NCBI RefSeq assembly: GCF_014138625.1
Contig: NZ_JACJHY010000004.1
Span: forward strand, 186,001 to 250,000
DNA: 64,000 nucleotides
Source of the DNA: Aminobacter ciceronei
GTDB lineage: Bacteria > Pseudomonadota > Alphaproteobacteria > Rhizobiales > Rhizobiaceae
Direction of reading: 5' to 3'
A model generated the notes under the pieces. It was not told where the DNA came from, did no database searches, and saw only the letters and a program-made list of their open reading frames with translations. The translations under genes were made by a program, and so were the position numbers. The stretch's first letter is position 1. Every line of letters starts with the position of its first letter. This document shows positions 60,420-64,000 of the stretch, in pieces.

Positions 60420-60728
60420 TTAGCCATTCTGCAAGGCGGCAAAACGGACGCCCGTTTCGTCGACGCCGAGCGTCTGCATCGCCGCCTGGAAGCGTTTGAG
60501 ATGCGGTGTCTCAAGATGCGCTTCGAAGGCTGTGCGGTCGTCATAGACTTCGTAAAACACCACCGTCTCCTCCACGCCCTCGGGGCAGACCACGTCGAAG
60601 CGACGGCATCCCGCTTCGTCGGCAAGCGAATGCCGCGCGTCGTCCAGGGCAGCCTCGAGGAACGCTGCCCTGGCCGCCGGCCTGACCCGGAATTCCGGGA
60701 TCACCACGAAAGGCAGGGCCTCGGCCAT
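60420..60728 (-). CDS. ABM-domain protein (quinol monooxygenase-like)
   Basis: 102 residues from the ATG at 60728 (SD GGGAGGG). LPFVVIPEFRVRPAARAAFL then DDARHSLADEAGCRRFDVVC and VVFYEVYDDRTAFEAHLETP, HLKRFQAA follow the antibiotic-biosynthesis-monooxygenase (ABM) pattern: a short dimeric alpha/beta barrel with a conserved E-x-G-C and E-Y-D-D and a helical H-L-x-t-P-H. Such proteins act on quinols, dehydrated aldehydes or as auxiliary tautomerases in sugar-acid operons. Role in this operon unknown. Confidence 0.85.
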   Translation of the reverse strand: MAEALPFVVIPEFRVRPAARAAFLEAALDDARHSLADEAGCRRFDVVCPEGVEETVVFYEVYDDRTAFEAHLETPHLKRFQAAMQTLGVDETGVRFAALQNG

Positions 60729-60747
60729 CGGCTTTCCCTCCCAACGA

Positions 60748-62106
60748 TCAGGCGGCCACGCCCGGCTTCGGCGCGAAGCGGCTTTCCATGTCGCGGCGCA
60801 GCGCCACGACATCGAGATCGTCGACCAGTTCGACGTCGTCGAAGCTGACGATCTGGTCCTTTTTGATCGCGCGCTTCAGCCTGACATTGTGGGCAAGGCC
60901 GATCGGCAGGGCGCGATGGGCCAGGCTGCGCGTCGCTGGAATGGCATTGGCCCAGACCGCAAAACCGCCCTCGCCATCCAGCATCTCGCCCGGCTGCATG
61001 TCCTTCTTGGCGGTCGCCACCGCATCGCCGCGGAACTCCTTCGAGCAGCCGGTGGCTTCGCCGCGCAGCACGGCCGACAGCACGCTGATCGACGTCTCCA
61101 GGCCGATGATGTGGAACGGACGCCACATCGAGGCGTACCAGCCCGACGGGTCGGTCAGCAGGCCATACTGGTTGAAGCAGGCTTTTGAATATTCATTGTG
61201 CGCCTTGAAGGTGACGAAGACGCCGTAGCGGATGTTGTTGAACACTTCGCGGCCGTCCGGCTCCTGGCTGGCGGCGATGTCGACGAGACCGCTGCGGTCC
61301 ATGCGACCGCCGTCGGCTGCCGGCCGGAACACTTTTGCCAGGTCGTGCAGGCCGGCCGGCGGGAAGGCCAGGCCATTGTCGGGGCAATCGAGGCCGGTGC
61401 CGTTGGCCACCGCAGCCATTTCGATCGCCGCCTTGGTGCCGTCGGTGAACGAGTTGTACATCTTCGGATTGAAGTCGCCCTTGGCGACATATTCCTCCGA
61501 CCAGCCGAAGAAGCCCCAGACCGTATCGGGGGTCGAATAGCGGTAACGCGGCTCGAAATTCATGCCCTTGCCGGCAGCGGTCACCTCGAAGCCGGTGGCG
61601 CGGGCCCAGTCGACCAGCTCGCAGATCAGCGCCGGCTGGTCGCCATAGGCCATGGAGTAGACCAGTCCCTTGGCCGCCGCCTTCTGGGCCAGGATCGGCC
61701 CGACCATGACGTCGGCCTCGACATTGACCATGACGACATGCTTGTTCGCCTCGATGGCGGCAAGCGCGTGGCGGGTGCCGGCAATCGGATGGCCGGTCGC
61801 TTCGATGACGCATTCGATCTCGCCGCAGGCCAGGAGCCTGGCGACGTCGTCGGTAACGAAGGTCGTGCCGTTCTTGACCGCATCGGCGGCACTGGTCGCC
61901 GCAAAGCGCTCCTTCGGCCAGCCGACACGCTCGAGCGCGTCCCGCGCCTTGCCGACATTGAGGTCGGCAACCGCGACCATGTGGTAGCCGGGAATGCGCT
62001 GGGCCTGCGCCAGCACCATGGAGCCGAACTTGCCGGCGCCGATCAGTCCGACCCGAACCGGCTTGCCCGCGGCGGTGCGGGCGGCGAGAAGTGAGGCGAG
62101 ATTCAT
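60748..62106 (-). CDS. homoserine-dehydrogenase-like oxidoreductase with SAF domain
   Basis: 452 residues. N-terminal NAD(P) Rossmann domain with GAGKFG at 23-28 (VGLIGAGKFGSMVLAQAQRI), the middle substrate domain NFEPRYRYSTPDTVWGFFGW and EYSKACFNQYGLLTDPSGWY, and a C-terminal SAF-like domain (VRLKRAIKKDQIVSFDDVEL, DDLDVVALRRDMES). Proteins with this fusion occur in operons for sugar-acid and branched-sugar breakdown. The reaction is not fixed by sequence; homoserine oxidation is unlikely because the rest of the operon is for uptake of an organic acid. First gene of the operon. Confidence 0.85.
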   Translation of the reverse strand: MNLASLLAARTAAGKPVRVGLIGAGKFGSMVLAQAQRIPGYHMVAVADLNVGKARDALERVGWPKERFAATSAADAVKNGTTFVTDDVARLLACGEIECVIEATGHPIAGTRHALAAIEANKHVVMVNVEADVMVGPILAQKAAAKGLVYSMAYGDQPALICELVDWARATGFEVTAAGKGMNFEPRYRYSTPDTVWGFFGWSEEYVAKGDFNPKMYNSFTDGTKAAIEMAAVANGTGLDCPDNGLAFPPAGLHDLAKVFRPAADGGRMDRSGLVDIAASQEPDGREVFNNIRYGVFVTFKAHNEYSKACFNQYGLLTDPSGWYASMWRPFHIIGLETSISVLSAVLRGEATGCSKEFRGDAVATAKKDMQPGEMLDGEGGFAVWANAIPATRSLAHRALPIGLAHNVRLKRAIKKDQIVSFDDVELVDDLDVVALRRDMESRFAPKPGVAA

Positions 62107-62600
62107 GATGGAAGGTCCCTTTTGTTCGCGAGCGGTCGCGCGAAATCCATCCGTCGCCGCAGGCAGTCGGCCGCCAGGTGCAACAGGACGGAAACGCGCA
62201 ACGATCCGGCGGCTGCGCCGGACGGTTGAAATTCCAGAATATGCTGGGAGGCTCCTCCCTCCAGGCCGGCGCAGGACTGACCGCGTTCCGACCCGTCCTG
62301 ATTAGCGCGCTTGCCTGTTTAGCTCAATTTAGAACGAAAGCTCGTCTGTTTAGGCAGGCTACCAAATCAGCAGCTTGTTCCGGCGCAGCGAGGCAGTTCA
62401 GCGCGCAAGGTCGCACGCGCCAGCGTTTGCGGATCGCGGCGGCAGCGGCGGGCGGAGCAGCCGCCCACCGACCGGGCGTGTCCGCGGCAGCCCGCATCGT
62501 TGGCCATCGGCAGGCGCGTGGTCGTCCAGGCACTCGGGAGATCGCGTCGACCCGCCTGTTGCGGGTGGAGCGCAGCACGACGCCGGCCTTGGCCAAGGCT
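62107..62600. other. upstream region of the catabolic operon
   Basis: About 490 nt. The half near 62107-62240 is GC-rich; 62300-62380 is AT-richer (TTTAGCTCAATTTAGAACGA) and could hold the operon promoter and a LysR site, but no clear T-N11-A palindrome is visible. No gene supported. Confidence 0.4.
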
Positions 62601-62972
62601 TCACTCCACGATCTTCCAGTAGGAGTCCTTGCGGATCACCTCGCCGTTGCGAAACGTGTAGAAGTCGCAGCCACGGACTTCCTTTCGAACCCCATCCGGT
62701 GTCGTGCCCGTCAGCGTCCATTTCGAGATGCCGGTTTCAGCCGCCGCATCGACGAAATGCTCTGTGTTGCCGTAGTGGACGTCAGGCAGCCCTTGAAAGC
62801 GCGATGCCAGTGCCTCCCGCACCTTCGGCTTGCCTTCGAAGCGTGCGCCCCACGGCGCATTGCCCCTCGGCATCTCCAGAACGCAATCGTCGGCAAACAG
62901 CGCGAGGATGCGATCGAGATCATGGGCGTTGAAAGCGTCGCTCAGTTCCGTCAACAGCGACCGGATATCCAT
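62601..62972 (-). CDS. SnoaL-like / NTF2-fold protein
   Basis: 123 residues. MDIRSLLTELSDAFNAHDLD then ILALFADDCVLEMPRGNAPW and RFEGKPKVREALASRFQGLP, followed by KWTLTGTTPDGVRKEVRGCD and FYTFRNGEVIRKDSYWKIVE. This is the SnoaL/NTF2 layout: N-terminal helices with the 'fn.hD.d.i...fadDcv' pattern and a curved sheet. Such proteins are small isomerases, cyclases or ligand carriers; the role is not known. It is 494 nt upstream of the catabolic operon on the same strand and may or may not belong to it. Confidence 0.82.
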   Translation of the reverse strand: MDIRSLLTELSDAFNAHDLDRILALFADDCVLEMPRGNAPWGARFEGKPKVREALASRFQGLPDVHYGNTEHFVDAAAETGISKWTLTGTTPDGVRKEVRGCDFYTFRNGEVIRKDSYWKIVE

Positions 62973-63200
62973 GGCGCGTCTCCGACCTTCCAGAGCCCTG
63001 CCCTCTGTTCGCCAGGCAACGGCTCGGGCATGTCCTGATTATGTGCGGCTTCTGCGTCCGGCGCCATCCCCACGAACCCGACCTCTCGTCACAGCCCCTC
63101 TGCCCCACGACTTTATGCTCGTGCCGGCCGGCGCAGATTATCGAAGTTTTAACCATGATCCTCCCAACCTCGCTTGGTATTTGAATCATTTCGGTTTTCC

Positions 63201-64000
63201 ATGTTGAAGCATCGCCGCCCGTTTGGGGCTTTCCAACTGTCCCGCCATTGCCTGCTTATGGTCGCAGCACCTTTGGCCTTGATGCTGGCGAGCGCGCCCG
63301 TGGCGGCGCAGCAGGTCATCCTCAGCGGCGACGTCGATCCTTCCGATCCGACTGTTATCACCAGCGCTGACGATCTGCAGATCGGCCGCACCGGCATCGG
63401 CGCCCTGACCATCCAGGATGGCGGCACGCTGACCAACAGGCAGGGCACGCTCGGCAGCGATATCGGCGGCAATGGCACTGTCATCGTCAGCGGGCGCGAC
63501 GGCGCGGGCACTGCCTCCAGCTGGACCAACACGGATTTTCTCACTGTCGGCGGTCAGGGCAGCGGCACCCTCGACATTCTCGATGGCGGGGTGGTGACCG
63601 ACAGCGGCGGCTTTGTCGGAGATGCGGCTGGCAGCACCGGTTCGGTTACGGTTTCCGGCCAGGGCTCATGGTGGAACAATCTCGGTGACGTCGTCATCGG
63701 CCAGTCCGGCGATGGAACGCTCGATGTTCTCGCCGGCGGGCGCGTCAGCAGCGCGTCGGGCTATGTCGGCGCCAGCCCCGGCAGCGTCGGTGTCGTCACC
63801 GTGTCGGGCGACGATGGCCAGGGCAACGCCTCGACCTGGACCCAGCAGAACGACCTCAATGTCGGCTATGAGGGCAGCGGCACATTGAATGTCGCCCAGG
63901 GCGGCCGCGTCGTGACCACAGGCCGCATCAACATCGGCACTTACGGCCAGGGCGAAATTGCCATCTCGGACGGCGCCACCGTCTCGAGCCACGACGCGAT
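63201..64000 (+). CDS. autotransporter passenger with TIGR04393-type repeats, partial (3' end off window)
   Basis: Open from the ATG at 63201 to the window edge, 266 codons. An extended signal peptide (MLKHRRPFGAFQLSRHCLLM, then VAAPLALMLASAPVAA, cleavage before QQ) is followed by repeats of about 45-55 residues: 'GxGTLxVxxGGxVxxxxxxxxG' as GSGTLDILDGGVVTDSGGFV, DGTLDVLAGGRVSSASGYVG, GSGTLNVAQGGRVVTTGRIN. This is the T5SS/PEP-CTERM-associated repeat that builds a beta-helix. A C-terminal autotransporter barrel is expected beyond the window. The protein would be exposed on the cell surface. No SD is obvious before the ATG. Confidence 0.85.
   Translation, partial: MLKHRRPFGAFQLSRHCLLMVAAPLALMLASAPVAAQQVILSGDVDPSDPTVITSADDLQIGRTGIGALTIQDGGTLTNRQGTLGSDIGGNGTVIVSGRDGAGTASSWTNTDFLTVGGQGSGTLDILDGGVVTDSGGFVGDAAGSTGSVTVSGQGSWWNNLGDVVIGQSGDGTLDVLAGGRVSSASGYVGASPGSVGVVTVSGDDGQGNASTWTQQNDLNVGYEGSGTLNVAQGGRVVTTGRINIGTYGQGEIAISDGATVSSHDA

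Overview
The window looks like a chromosomal stretch of a Mesorhizobium-like alphaproteobacterium (Rhizobiales). The evidence is high-GC coding DNA, a groESL operon with a CIRCE-like site, a usg gene, rhizobial hsp20 genes with a ROSE-like leader, FNR/FixK boxes, FrcBCA-type sugar import, and many small proteins of the kind seen in rhizobial genomes. These assignments come from reading the translated sequence; no database search was run.

Layout. (1) 1-9.7 kb, all on the minus strand: the packaging and head half of a podovirus-like prophage. In transcription order it has small terminase, large terminase, a small linker, portal, a Bbp19-like protein, a scaffold-like protein, capsid, two small proteins, a tail adaptor, and a tail protein running off the left edge. 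A divergent RelE/HigB-type toxin-antitoxin pair (9.8-10.4 kb) closes its right side. (2) 10.4-16.1 kb: small and secreted hypothetical proteins, two lipoproteins (one behind a 13-G tract), and three copies of a dispersed hairpin-bearing repeat. (3) 16.1-30.4 kb: a stress region with groESL, usg, two hsp20 genes, a DHFR-like reductase, a phosphoesterase, selO, a GlxA/isochorismatase pair, a chain of six tiny end-overlapping genes (27.8-29.3 kb, including DUF1488), and a universal stress protein.

(4) 30.6-38.4 kb: a sugar-type ABC importer split over two divergent units, two NAD-dependent epimerase/dehydrogenases, a 3-hydroxyisobutyrate-dehydrogenase-like enzyme and two near-identical FCD-type GntR regulators. 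Two TTGTC-N-GACAA palindromes are likely operators. (5) 38.4-47.2 kb: a rearranged segment. It holds a DevBCA-like exporter, a methionine-rich secreted protein with a DUF5676-like membrane partner, an AAA ATPase, a small secreted protein and an AraC regulator. Decayed fragments of gntR, tetR and an unidentified gene lie in and around it. Two perfect FNR/FixK boxes sit just upstream of two of these genes.

(6) 47.1-52.2 kb: a TetR-controlled RND efflux pair with no outer-membrane gene. (7) 52.4-54.7 kb: a 756-residue protein of unknown family with a PD-(D/E)XK-like nuclease signature. (8) 55.1-62.1 kb: a LysR gene converging on a catabolic operon (SAF-domain oxidoreductase, ABM monooxygenase-like protein, GarR-like dehydrogenase, TRAP transporter, gluconokinase). 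(9) 62.6-64 kb: a SnoaL-like protein and the start of an autotransporter running off the right edge.

The best candidates for undescribed biology are the six-gene overlapping micro-operon beside the stress protein, the FNR/FixK-controlled methionine-rich module, and the 756-residue nuclease-like protein.
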